Positions 44,056-55,683 of a stretch of 64,000 bases of DNA are shown here, piece after piece; positions within the stretch are counted from its first letter, which is position 1, and each line of letters begins with the position of its first letter. The translations under genes were made by a program, and so were the position numbers. Origin of the DNA: Cylindrodendrum hubeiense (lineage: Eukaryota > Ascomycota > Sordariomycetes > Hypocreales > Nectriaceae); contig JAANBB010000124.1 in assembly GCA_014621425.1 (NCBI GenBank), positions 1 to 64,000 on the forward strand, read 5' to 3'. The notes beneath the pieces are model-generated. The model made no database searches. It was given only the letters and a program-made list of their open reading frames with translations, and was not told the origin of the DNA.

Positions 44056-46125
44056 ATGAACGTCGCCGACCACGCTCGCAGGCGCAAAGGTAAGCCACTT
44101 CACAGGTGACTTGCTCCTAATCCTATTCTGAGTGACTGACACACATCTCGGGATATCACAGCTTGCGACTTCTGTGTCTCCAGGAAGATCAGGTGTGACA
44201 CCCTGAAGCCGATATGCTCCAACTGCCTCAGCTATGGCGTGGAGTGCAAGATCACACCCCTCAGCAACGCGAGCAGGAAGAAGATCAGTCGGCGCCTCAA
44301 TAAGTCCGGCCCGCCGTCATCTTCATCCTCATCATCACCACAGTGAGACCTCTGCGGTCCGACGTATCAGCTCATAGGAGAACTATACAATTAACATACC
44401 CTGCAGGCCGGACCGGGCAGATGCAATCGAAGCCCGCCTAGCCCATATTGAATCTCGCCTCGACCAGCTATCAGCGGAAAAGGCAGATTTCACTCAGCAG
44501 CTGCACTTGGCTCATGCATTACAGCCAAGTCAAGTCATTCCTGAACTGTCATTTGAAAGCTTCCCCGAAACGCACGCATACACGGCTTTAGGCATGTGGA
44601 ATGAAGACACGTCCTTACCATGCCTCGGTACCTCTCCACACCTAGCTTTCAGCACCAACATACCAACATCGGGGCAGCTTGAGCTGCCACCGCTGTCAGA
44701 GCTCTTACCAGCCGTGCACAAGTACTTTGAAAGCTATAACCGATTCACTCCACTGTTCGATAAAGATAAGTTTATGCGTATGCTGGATGACTGGTATATG
44801 TCGACTTCTAACCAGTCTCTGGTTCCATGGGCCGCAATCAACGTAGTCCTGGGAATCAGCTACCGGGTACTAGACGGTTTACCGATTGAAGTGACAGGAT
44901 TGGCGCAGTGTATCCGCAATGTTCAGTCTGTCACGACGGAGCTGATGATGTGGCGGAAAGACCTACTAGGAGTACAGGTCCTACTGGGCATGGTGATCCT
45001 TTTTCAGGGAACAACCGACCCTCAGTTGGCGATAATGCTGGCCGGGAGTGCCATGCGTCTCGGGCAGAGCATAGGGCTACCGTCGCGCAAAGCACTAGAT
45101 GGCCTCTCTGCCGCTGATGCGTTACACAGACGACGTATCTTTTGGATTGCGTACATTCTTGATCGGGTAAGTTACGCTTTCATTGCGAAGAATTCGACGT
45201 TGACCTCCGCTCACTAGGACCTCGCACTACGCGCCAAAGCTCCTTATACTCAGTTAGACAGTGAGACCGACATAGAGCTCCCCGATATAGATGCTGAAGA
45301 TGACATGGGCATCTTTACTTCTAAAATCAGCAGCATCCGGTTCAACTACCTACGCGCTCGTGTGCAGCTCGCGTTTGTCCAAAGGAAAGCAAATGACATT
45401 CTCTACAGCAAAAGGGCGCACAAGTTGACGGTTGAACAGAGAGTACAAAACATCTCCAGTGTTGAGCAAATGCTGTTCAACTGGCGCAACAAAATTCCTG
45501 TCGAGCTCCTCTCTGCAGACGGCTTGAGCCACATGATCTCGCAATTACCAATCCATTTGATGACGAGCATGTACAACAGGCATCTTGAGTGCCTGTTCAG
45601 GATCCATTCTATCTTCTCGTTTGACGAAGCATGGATTAATAGGGTCAGCTGCTACTTCTCCCCGGCTGTCATAGAGATGCGGGAACATGAAGTCGATGGA
45701 GAATTGGTGCACTCCAACTTGACCCCGCTCCCGAACGGGTGGCCAGAGTGTGTCAAGTACTGCCGGCTCTCCTTGGAACTGTCGACCTTGGGAAAGGAAA
45801 CGGAATATTCCCAGTGGTAAGTTAATTGGTCTTGGGGTTACTTATTTTCCGCTAACCTGCTAGGCTTCATGCATGTTGCTCTGTCTCGTGTGTCATCATC
45901 TTGCTAGTCAATATCATCGAGTTCCCAGGTCATGAGTTTGTTGCAATAGATCGTGGCATAATTGATCGAACTCGTATCGGGGTTGAACAGTTGAACTCTA
46001 AGGTTTCAGGAGAGCAATTCTTTCTTCTGAAGGTAGCTGATGATTTGGATCGGCGAGCACGTGGTCAAGTAAATCGTGTTGCTCAAGACAACGCATCAGC
46101 ATCCCCAGAAACAATGGCTAACTAG
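44056..46125 (+). CDS. Zn2Cys6 transcription factor with fungal_trans domain
   Basis: Five exons, 44056-44089, 44162-44342, 44407-45166, 45218-45816 and 45864-46125, 611 residues; introns 72, 64, 51 and 47 bp, all in phase. Zinc-cluster cysteines 13, 16, 23, 30, 33 and 40 lie in KACDFCVSRKIRCDTLKPIC. A serine run and a coiled-coil dimerisation stretch (IEARLAHIESRLDQL, about 75-95) follow. Then comes the PF04082-type middle homology region with YFESYNRFTPLFDKDKFM, AGSAMRLGQSIGL and RRRIFWIAYILDRDLALR. The coiled coil suggests dimer binding to CGG repeats. It is the second regulator in the 37-48 kb group, just upstream of the methyltransferase gene and in the same direction. Confidence 0.93.
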
Positions 46126-47044
46126 CGATACGATTGCCCTGGAAGATTGGATGAATCCAGGGTTAAATTAGATTGCAGGTAGTTAAACGTCATCCTCACT
46201 TATTATGCCCTGGTCCAGCCTAGTCGAGATTATGTCATGCAACGAAAGGTCAATAATGAGAGAGACGTTTTTGTGGAACCTAAAATGCCATGCATTGTGA
46301 GTTGGCATATTAATCGCATCTATCTTCGTTACTTTGTAGTGGTCTCCTCTTTCCTTAATACTGTAGTATATCCATACCTCGCTAAATTTCACGGCGTTAT
46401 GCAGGAACGGCTTTTCAGAATAAGCGTGTCACTCATATCACACCCCAGGCGTTCAAGTATCCTGGGTCTCCACCTCTACAATGCATCAAAGCGATGGGTA
46501 AGCTGACTGTTGGATTGGGACTAGATTTGCGTGATCTTCTGATATACCGATATGTCATCCCTAGGCAAAAGGGGGTGAGATTGACATAAAAGCCCCTCTT
46601 CAGGAAGAGAGGGGCATCCCCGATCAATACAATCATCAGATTCTGGAATCACACCCAGTTGACCCGTTGTTTAGTGATCGAATACGACGGCGACGAATCC
46701 ATCACTTATCTGCATCCCTATCTGTTGTAGTTAGCAAGGCTATACCAGGTGTGGCGTGCGTTACAATACCGGAGCGAAATCAGTACACAAGGTAGGTAAG
46801 CATGACCATGATATTTTATCTCAAGGACTGAAGGTGGTGAGTCTAGCTCGATCTTCAGTACTCATTTGCATCCATATAAACGGCCTGGGTCTACTTTGAA
46901 TGAGTTACTCATTCAGCTTGACTGCCGTGGTTGTTTGAATGAGTGACTAAAAGCGAGCGACTTGCTGCCGTCTTTGCCTTGGCGTCATCTCCCCTCAAGT
47001 TGACGGTACATGTGATAGCTGAATCTCACGAAATTTGGTTGAAA
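46126..47044. other. Spacer, no gene seen
   Basis: About 0.9 kb, AT-rich. Near 46583-46606 is a short hairpin (GCCCCTCT / AGAGGGGC with an 8-base loop). Short frames (46237-46506 and others) look random. Confidence 0.55.
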
Positions 47045-48313
47045 ATGTCCTCGGAAAAAGAGCAAACGCGCATTGCGATGCGGGACCGGCTCTACAATGA
47101 GTACTCTTGGCTGCAGTGTGCTGCGATGCAAGCCGGTCTGGCTCTTCTCCCTCGATACTCAGATGGTGAGTACGACTAATCCAACGGAAACGCCACATAC
47201 TTTTGATGTTATATCCCAAGTTTTATTCCGATGGGCCAGATACTGATTTGCTTCTTAAGATCGGTCTCTCATGATCATTGACTACGGATGTGGACAAGGT
47301 GCAAACTCGTAAGTTTGAATATCGTGAGCAACAATTGTTCGCACAGGAAATAATATGGGGTTAGTCTACAGCCTCTGAATTTGGTTCTTGAATCCGTTCC
47401 GGACGGTGCAACGGTAGAAATACTTTTTGAGGACACTCCCTTCAACGACTTCTCTACGCTGGCAAAGACCCTTGGCCGTGGCATTCCTTATTCCTCCCTG
47501 GCTAAGAGGGATGTCACCGTCTTTCTAAAAATGGTACCAACGGGATTCTATAACCCTATCATCCCGCAGCCAAAAGCCGACCTTGGAATTTCTTGGACCT
47601 CAATGAACTATCTTGAATCCCAACCTAACGTCACGCTCAACCCTGCTGCTACCCCCGCCGACTTCCTGGCAGCAAAACATGAAGCCTTTGCTGCTGCCGC
47701 GCAGAAGGACTTGATCAAATTTTTGAAGCTTCGGGCTAACGAAATCCGTGACGGCGGATATTTTGTTGCAGCAATTGGAAGCCAAAAGCCCAAGTCGGAA
47801 GTCGTACCAAGCAATCCTGGATTCAAGTTGTTGCAATCGGTGTTGGTCCAGATGGTGGGCAAGGGTTCACTGACTTATGGAGAGCTGACACAATTCGCGT
47901 TGTTTCCCAGTCATGAACGGACCCCAGAAGAACTTCAAGAAGCTTTACAGGTACCCGAGATCGAGGCATTGTGGGCTGTCGAGAGTTTGGAGTCCAAGTT
48001 GGTGGTCCACCCTGCTTGGCTTGAATATCAGGAAACCATTGAATTGGCCGGTACGGACGAAGTTAAAAAGAAAACTGCACTCGAGGTTTACGCACGAGCC
48101 GTGACTCTAAATCTCGTGTCCGCCTCCGGATGGTTTTGGTTGGAGGTGCTAAAGCATCACCGCGGTCCAAGCTGGAATGGAGGCGATGCCTTTCTAGAGG
48201 AGTTGACTGAGCTTTCCATTCGGGAATGGGTTGAGAGTTCGGATGAATCCAAGGTAGAAATTTGGTACATCTATCTGAAACTAAAAAGGCTGTCAGAGGA
48301 AACCCAAAAGTAG
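47045..48313 (+). CDS. SABATH-type SAM-dependent carboxyl methyltransferase
   Basis: Three exons, 47045-47165, 47260-47308 and 47365-48313, 372 residues; introns 94 and 56 bp. The second acceptor is taken at GGTTAG, not the nearer CTACAG, because only it keeps frame and gives GQGANSLQPLNLVLE. Family marks: N-terminal YNEYSWLQCAAMQAG, the SAM-binding IIDYGCGQGANS (plant SABATH: DLGCSxGxNT), an EILFEDTPFNDFSTL loop, SWTSMNYLE (plant SSxxWLS) and a DLIKFLKLRANEIRDGGYFV block. SABATH enzymes methylate carboxyl groups of small acids (salicylate, jasmonate, benzoate), or nitrogen. They are best known in plants; fungal homologues exist but are little studied. The substrate is unknown. The C-terminal third is helical and less conserved. 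Likely cytosolic. Confidence 0.85.
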
Positions 48314-48989
48314 CGAACATGAGAAGACTGGTATGCCAGAGATATTTGGTATTTGGGGTACAATGCTTTGCAGCATTTCTTAGTTTTTAGCAGGAAGAAG
48401 CTCTCGCCAGGCTTCCTTCAACAGGAAGATCCGCCTTGCTTTAGGAATTTTGGCTCAACCCAACTAGTCCGTCATTTAGATCGATAGGGAAGGATTTAGG
48501 CACAGCAGGTTACACTGTCCAACTTGATCATTATCATCAGTACAATCATCATCGTGATCGCGATGATCATAGCCATCGTCATGTATTTCAGTGATCTTTA
48601 GTTCTGCTCAATCTTTAGCATTTTGGCCCGTTTCTGTGTCATCTTTTTATGATATGGCTGATTAGACGGTACAGTAACGTAGTATTAATATGTCTTGTAT
48701 ATTTGTATCTTTTAATCATTCAATCTCAATTCTCCTTATCATTGGAAACAATTCGACTACCCTATAGTACGCACTCCACAGCACAAGGGTTGGGGAAGTC
48801 TTTTATCACGTGAATGAGGTTACAAAATTGATCTGAAAGTGGATATTTGATAAAATAAACTAGTATGTTCCACAAGAATTGGTAAATGAAATCCCAGTCA
48901 AACCCACGCCGACCGGGTTTGGGAACGATACAGTCATAACAGAACCCAGATATGTATTCGCCTGTTCAGTTATTTGCTCAAGACAATCC
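48314..48989. other. Convergent spacer
   Basis: No gene seen. Contains a run of ATC/GAT trinucleotides around 48526-48585 with short self-complementary pieces. Confidence 0.6.
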
Positions 48990-51148
48990 CTAGTATTCCT
49001 CTAGAGGTTTTAAAAAGTTCTCAAAATCGAGTTCCAGGTCATGACTAGGTGCCTGGCTGATGAAACTAGCAAGATATTGCATATCTGGTGCCGATGAATC
49101 ATTTTGTTCATCAACGAATGGACCGAATGAGCTATCATCCGGCGACCCGTACATCTGTCTAAGAGCAGTATGCCTGATACTGTGCTGTTGCGGTGTCACG
49201 GCGGGAACGTTGTCCCGCAAGATACCATCGTGCAAGCCATGACTCTCTCTGAATGCACTGAACATGTTTTGAAGAACAGCCCCAAAGGCATGGGTGAGCG
49301 TCTCAGGTGTCAAAGCCTGCTCGACTGCGCGATCGACCATGTTTTCTATATGGGGTCGCATTTGTCTCGGGAACTCATTTTGGGAGAAGGCTTCAAATCT
49401 TTCCAGGATTGTCCCTTCGCTTTTCATGTCTCCCGATAATGGATCTGTAAGAAGAAATCCTTGGTCTGCGTGCAGTGTTAGCGGAATCAGCTAGAGTTGG
49501 CCAGAGTCCATACATGGAGATGGAACCATTCCGTCATCCGGAAAGAGAACCCTGTATATTCAACCCACTTTTCTTCCTCAGATACCGTTTCCTTATGCCT
49601 TCTCCTCACTCGTAATCTTCTCTCCTGATCCTCATCAATACCCTCTCAGGGCTCGGGTTCTTCAAGCTGACATAGAGTCAGTAGCCTTTGATGTTCAGTG
49701 AGCCCAGCTACCGTTCCTAGGTCTTGATAGCAGCGACTACACTGATATCTTGGTAACATATGACGCCGATAAAGGTGCTCCCTGTTAAGTGTTCCGTTTG
49801 TCAATAGCTAACCTCCACCGTGAAATTTTGACATACTTAATTCTATGGACAGCCGTCCAGCCATGCCAACAGCAAGTCCATTTGGGATGTCTAAAACGTG
49901 CCTGATTATGCTTGAGAAAAGGACAAGCGAAGAGTAAGGGTGTTTCCGTATCTCCCTTCCTTCGTTTCTGTTGGTTGACTTGATCACCGTCGTCATCACC
50001 GTTGTTGCCGTCTTCCTCTCTTCCTTCTCTGTCCCTTCGACGTTTGCCGCCTCTCTGCAACCCGGACTCCGATCCATACAATACCCCACTATGCGAGATA
50101 GCCGAAAGTTCAGATTCAGAAGATTGGCCCACTCCGCCATGTTTCCACTCTGAGATCTTTTGGATGAGAAGATTCTCGAGACATGTCATCAAGCGATCAA
50201 TCAGAACGTCCCTCCTAATCGATGCGATTTCTCCAGGGGACATGTACCGAGTCGTTCTAGATGATGAAGTATTGCTCATAGACGAAGAGTCTTCTGTACC
50301 GTGCTCGAAACAAAGAGTAGTGTCATCGCTAGATGCATCTCGTACAGATGCAATGGAGTCATCGAGGGCCAAATCATGAACTTGGTTCAATTCCGTTCCT
50401 TGAGGTACTCCAGTGGATGGTTCCGATTCGAGATTTAGGGGCGCGAGTCTATCAACAAGTTCATCATCCGTAGTCTGTCCAATGCCTTCATAAAAACAGG
50501 GTTCAGGCTTAGGACCTGAATATTCAGATTCTTCGTCGTTGGGAGGTTGTGGCACCAGTCCGATTTGTTGTCGTGCTGGTTCAATAGACAAGTCTGCAGT
50601 TGTTCCAACCAGATGTGAATCTGGCTGGACAGTCGTTTCCCGCGCAATATTAGCGGCTGAAGTCTTTGTGGTCGCTCTGATTGATGTTGCAGAAAGCGTG
50701 TCATGATGCTCATCTTCTGGAGAAGGGGACCATTTTTGAGGTGGTGTTTTCATTCTCCGACTCGAAGAACTTTCCACAGCATGGGGCGCTAATGCCTCTG
50801 GGCCTTCGGAAGTTCTACTGCATCTCTCAAGTAGAGAAGGGGCGCTTGCCCCGCTCCCGCCGCCACCATATGCATCTAGGTCGAGGGTCCAGGGCCAGGA
50901 ACGCTGGTGGGATCCGGGGTCAACCCATTTATCAGGTAATTCTCCATGGGGGTCAGAGCGAAAGTCTTGATCTGGGGAGAAGAACTCCGTGTCATCCGGT
51001 GTGAAGAGCTCTGTGTCATCCGGTGTGAAGAACTCCGTGTCATGGAAACATTGTGTTGGCTATCTTGGGAAATTGCCATCGTCGTAGGTGTCATATTCAT
51101 CGAGTTGGCAGCTGTCATATTCATCGAGGTGGTGGAAGGGAGGATCCA
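48990..51148 (-). pseudogene. C2H2-like zinc-finger protein gene with stops and frameshift
   Basis: Minus strand from an ATG at 51148. The order is an acidic N-terminus with LDEYD repeats, three 8-residue units (DTEFFTPD type), a long disordered Ser/Glu-rich stretch, an RGGKRRRDR basic patch, and the domain FACPFLKHNQARF..CCWHGWTAVHRIK. A 55-bp intron (49782-49836) leads to EHLYRRHMLPRYQCSRC..LTEHQRLLTLC, a degenerate C2H2-type array known in many fungal proteins. A 48-bp intron (49466-49513) precedes the C-terminal helical tail. Lesions: TAG at 51062-51060 after DDGNFPR; TGA at 49648-49646 in EPEP*EGIDEDQ; and a one-base loss near 49556-49562, after which YRVLFPDDGMVPSP resumes in another frame. 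Each half is otherwise family-like, so the gene is probably dead or mis-sequenced. Confidence 0.72.
50979..51045 (-). repeat. 24-bp tandem repeat, 2.8 copies
   Basis: Units 50979-51002, 51003-51026 and 51027-51045 (plus-strand start GAAGAACTCCGTGTCATCCG) encode DTEFFTPD-like octapeptides in the minus-strand gene. Confidence 0.9.
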
Positions 51149-51909
51149 TGTTCCGAGCTACTGAATGTACTGCAATTGAAAAAGAAACAGAAAATTAGCC
51201 AATTCAAGGGAGATGAGCAGCCCTAAATAACGCACGGCTTATTACGCAGCTGCGTAATAACAGGCTGAGCACAGCGATTTAAAGTAAGAGCCTCATTTGT
51301 CCCAAAGGAGATGCGGGGTTGCAGCCGAAATGCAACCATACTCGCGACAAGCTCCAAAGGAGATCAGTTCGTCATTATGTATGCATATCATCCGCCTGGG
51401 AGCAGCGGGCACCAGCGAGAAAACAGTAGTCTCCTGGTATAAGGAGTACCACGGCACGTTTTGATATGCGCGGTTAGTTATACTCTGTGTATCATCTGTA
51501 TAGCACAGGGATACTGGACCACACCCACCCCAGCACCTAATGTATATTGAAGGAGGCGAAGAGTGACTTAGAAATGAGTGGGGTAATACCGCGCCCCAAG
51601 CACCAAGGGCGGCTGGGATCAATGTTCAAGCAAACACAGCCCTATAGACTTGATCTCCGTTGTTTCTCCACTAAACTTGTGCAAAAAGACTAGCCCATGA
51701 ATCTTAACCTCTATGATTCGAGGAAGTTGACCATAAGTGCTGTGCATGATGATGACAAGGGAAAATCTGTAATATTACTCACCACATTTGCTCGTTTTAC
51801 GTGTCGCGTGAAGTACGGGAGTGGATATAAGCTATTACTGTGATTATAATGCATACAGTTATTAGATCCCCATCAGTCAAATTAAGTAAATTCAGGATGG
51901 TTTCTACGA
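51149..51909. other. Spacer with a 22-bp perfect palindrome
   Basis: No gene seen. The palindrome at 51239-51260 is listed separately. It lies about 90-110 bp upstream of the C2H2-like gene's ATG. Confidence 0.6.
51239..51260. promoter_or_regulatory. 22-bp perfect palindrome
   Basis: The sequence TTATTACGCAG/CTGCGTAATAA is fully self-complementary. Its position just upstream of the minus-strand C2H2-like gene suggests a dimer-binding operator; a cruciform or remnant repeat is the alternative. Confidence 0.5.
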
Positions 51910-52540
51910 CTAGAATAGCTTGATTCCGGGCATGTTGTAGCCGTCCCAACCCTCCTCAAACTCGTAGCCTAGGGACTCGCCTCCTCTCTTTACCATGCGC
52001 CTCATATAGCAGTCATCAGTATTCACAGTGACGGTTGATGTTGGCGTCTCCAAGGTGGTTGTAAAGGGAGTCACGCCAGCACGAGAACAGGCACTATAGT
52101 ATGCAGCTGCTGTTGGGCAGTATGTGGCGTACGGCGGGACTATAGTTGGCGAAATGGTAGTGGCAGTAGGCAGGCCTTCGGCGCGTCCAACAATACGATT
52201 GGGCACCTGTCTACCCGTGGGCATGCCAGTGGGAATTCGGACGACAAGTTCGCCTACATAAGATGTGGTAGTACTAAAAGGGATTAAAACGATGCTCACT
52301 CGGTTACTGCTTGATGAGATTTGCTACTCACACTGCGTACGGGCTGACAGTGACGGTATAGAGGGCCTTGCAATCGTCGAGGCGACTGGTCAGGGGAGGG
52401 TCAACGGCATCGCCGTTGGTGACACCTTTCAGGCAAACATCTTTCAGGCCACATCGACCAGCACGTCTGGCGAAGAACTCATTTCCAGCTACAGTGGGGA
52501 TAAACCCAACTGGCAAGAGAAAGATCGTAGATAGCTTCAT
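51910..52540 (-). CDS. Small secreted protein with Kex2-like site
   Basis: Minus strand, exons 52540-52332 and 52273-51910, 190 residues; 58-bp intron GTGAGT..TTTAG. A signal peptide of about 18 residues (MKLSTIFLLPVGFIPTVA) is followed by a Cys-containing region (CGLKDVCLKG, DDCKALYTVTV), a Thr/Pro-rich middle, a YCPTAAAYYSAC block and NTDDCYMRRMVKR. The dibasic MVKR is followed by a 24-residue acidic, aromatic tail starting GGESLGYEFEEG. Five or more cysteines suggest disulfides. The family is not recognised. The dibasic site could be cut by Kex2 in the Golgi to release the tail, which is inference. It could equally be an ordinary effector-like or wall protein. Confidence 0.7.
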
Positions 52541-53500
52541 GTTGTTTCAATCGGACTTGAGCTTGGAACAAAACAATGTTGCGCAGAACGTCGAAGATAT
52601 GGCGACACCCATCCCCTTTGTACAGAGCATTTCTCCCTTTTTAAAATTGCACAGGAACGATTGTCACCGCTAGAAGCAAAAGTGGCTTAGATTCTCATCG
52701 CGTGGTGGCACAAGTAGAATGGTGCACAGCCCTAGCCGAGCGCTAGTTACTAGAGGCAATCACCTAGTTGCAACTTCAAAGATCATCGCAATATGGCTGG
52801 CCAGCTCCATAAGGCCGTCGGGGAGCTACTGGCTAGCCTCCTCACTGTTATCGCGAGCATGGTCGGCGCTTGAAATAATGTTAGCTTCGACCCACGCAGG
52901 CAGGGGGGTCAATCTGGTCACACTGATCACACCTCTACGTGCCAGAGAGGAAGTCTACCCTATATGCGACGTATTTAAAGTACGTATAGAATGCAATAAA
53001 ATATTTATAACGCATTAAAAGCTTGTATTTAGATACTTGAATATCGTTAATATATTCCCAAATTTTCTATATTAATTATATAATTATTTTGAATTTCTTA
53101 TCAGCTTTTTAGACAGTATTTACCTCTTGTATTCTGTACTGGTTGTGTCTCGTCTCAGAAAAGCTACCCAAAATGACCCCCCTGCCTGGTGGGTCGAAGC
53201 TAACATTACTTCAAGCGTCAACCTCCGTATGCCTTGCTGTCCTTCATTTGTTGCGCCACGCAATTCCTGCTTTACAGTTCACTAGACCAGCTTCAGGAGG
53301 ATCGACCCGATTAATTTGGCATTTCAATCTCGGACTAGAATGGAGATCTTCAAGTCTAACACGAACAACATGATGCGGGATGCTGGTGTAACAATTATGG
53401 CGTCGCCAGAATGCTCCATCGTCTGCATTCGTCATTGTCTGTTACACAGCATTGGAATGTCTAAACCTGCACCAGGTTGGTATTTCTTGAACTATGAAAT
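52541..53500. other. Spacer, no gene seen
   Basis: Includes a very AT-rich stretch at about 52980-53110. Short frames on both strands are unsupported. Confidence 0.6.
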
Positions 53501-55683
53501 CTAGAGAATATTAAGTAGCGACTGCGAGCTGACTACTACCGAAGACATGAGAATGAGCCATGCAAGAGATACCTCAGTATGAGTGCCTCTACTCGTTGGC
53601 TCCGGGGTTGGAGTACTAATCGAGCCATCCCCGTTTGTCCCATTGTTGGCTGTCTCAGTCTCGCTCGATGGCGACACAACAATGAAATCCTCAACTACTG
53701 CCGTGCCGTCTTGCAATGCCACCAACTGTTCCTCTGTGCATGATTTAGGTGCCTGGTACAAGAAGCACATTGGCGCAAGGCCGTCTGGCAACTCGTTCTT
53801 AAGTTGAAAGATGCTAGAGGGTCCCTTGTTACTGTAATTGTCCTCGGCGCTAATCTCGACGTCGCCTGTGGCAATGTCGAACCCAAAGGTTGATCGCTTG
53901 AAGATCTGATAAACAGTCTCTGGTTGGTACGCCGTGACTGAATGCCCAGCTTCAAAGACACGCGAGAATGATACATGGCCATTCTGCCTTACCATGCCTC
54001 CCACGTAGCTAGAGTTGGTTTCGATGTTGGCGTATCCAGCCGACCTGAAAGCCTTGGACTTAGGGTACTCCATGCTCAGACTGATATTTTCAGCACCGAA
54101 CCCTAGATAGAGAATGTAATTAGCAAATGATGAGAAGCATCAATCGGTTGGTACCCACAATTGCATCGATAATCACGATCTCCATATACCAAAGCCACAT
54201 TGACGCCGGCAGACAGAATATGCTCCAAGTCTGCCATAGTTCGGACTACCGGGTCGCCAGTTCCATAGAGCATGTTCAAGGGAATAGTATTTCCGCTCAG
54301 TGTAAAATTGACAGGCACACCGAGCGCCTCCTGAACCCAGCGTTGATTGAAGAAACCTGAAGGATAGTCTCGAGGAATGGCGATAGTGCTATCAAGTGAG
54401 ATATCAAAAGCGCTGCGAGTCGTCGAAGCTGTAAAAGCGCCCTGAATAGTATCGAAGCAAAGCCCCGTAGCAGCCACGCACGCCTCGTTCACCTCGGCGT
54501 TGTTGCCTAGGTGCTGGGGATCTTTCTTGGTTTGTAGGGCTCGACATTGATCGATTAAATCATAACATCCGCCCTCTTTGGTGACATTATTCTTGGCTGC
54601 TTCATAAACTTCTTTGGAGATGATTGGAAGATCGTAAGTGTTGTTGTATGCATACTCTGGCCATGCGAGAACCTCAACCTTGGAGTCGATGCATCCATTC
54701 GTGATGCCGAGTGTGCCAAGACGGAATTTCTTCGCATGCTCGTCATCAATAGTGCCATTATCGATTCTCTCATTCTGTGTCAGAAAGTACGACATGGCGG
54801 CAGGTGCAAAGAATCCCGAGTACTGTGTGGATCATATTAGGATATGTGGTTCTGGATAATTGATCTAGCGCACTCACCGAATATGACCAGAAGCTGATCT
54901 CATCATTTTTTGTCTTGTACTCAGGAAACTCTTGGAACCACACTTGGGAAATCTCCCAGATTTGTCGAGCAACCTGGGCTGTCGTATTCAGAGTGTGAAG
55001 CGAGTCTGTGCTGGAAAAAGAGGCTGCGACAGATGTCAAGTTTGATTGGATGCTCTCCGAGCCTTCCGGGGCTGGCGTGAAGACGTTGGAAACCAAGTCA
55101 AATGTACCATTTGCTGCGTTGGTGTATGAGTACCCGGTCTGAACTGGCACATCGAGATATAGTATGTTGACAGCATTGTTCCACGACCAAACGTTCAATG
55201 TTGTACTATTGGAGTCACCGTTGACAGTGCATGGCAAACCACTTGCACCATCCAGAAAGCTTTCACCTGGACCTCCGGGAATATATATTGTAGTAGGCGC
55301 ATTGGCAGCGTTGTTCCTGGATTCTAAGGACAGTAAGCCTTTTTACTCCCTTGTACCATGTGCTGCAAAAGCAACACTCACCAAAGTACCAGAAAAAAAT
55401 GCTGGCGTCGTAGGTCTTGTCAGCGCTGGGGACAGTGATGAACCCGCTGTATCCTTTCACTCCAGGGGTTGTTTCGCAGATGGTTGTCTGTCCGATGTGA
55501 GTAATGCTGCCACGAATGCAAGAGTTTGACAGCGCAATATACCTCTTTGTATGAGATTGAAGCGTGGGGATAATTTTGTGAGTGAAACTCGGTCACATCT
55601 TTGGGTAGAGGCACAAAGGTTCCACTCGTGGCGGACACAATTGCGGAACCAAAAAGGGAGGCAAAAGCCAGATTGAACAACAT
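53501..55683 (-). CDS. Secreted serine carboxypeptidase, family S10
   Basis: Minus strand, exons 55683-55543, 55487-55382, 55323-54878, 54822-54159 and 54102-53501; 652 residues; introns 55-58 bp, all in phase. A signal peptide (MLFNLAFASLFGSAIVSA) leads into the alpha/beta-hydrolase core: IYIPGGPGES (oxyanion region), NILYLDVPVQTGYSYTN, then the nucleophile segment created at the exon 3/4 junction, WSYS-YSGFFAP. It aligns with the usual GESYAGHYxP but has Tyr where Glu stands. The acid is in VYGDRDYRCNWFG and the histidine in FEAGHSV. Many N-x-S/T sites occur. The C-terminus has a Thr/Pro-rich stretch and a hydrophobic tail that could direct GPI anchoring. It would remove C-terminal residues from peptides outside the cell or in the wall, at acidic pH. 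Confidence 0.92.

Noticed and set aside
44056..46125. Two separate genes at 44507 and 45305
   Set aside because: Five in-phase exons make a single regulator with zinc cluster, coiled coil and middle homology region.
46583..46606. Terminator-like hairpin
   Set aside because: Fungal RNA polymerase II does not use such hairpins, and no gene ends nearby.
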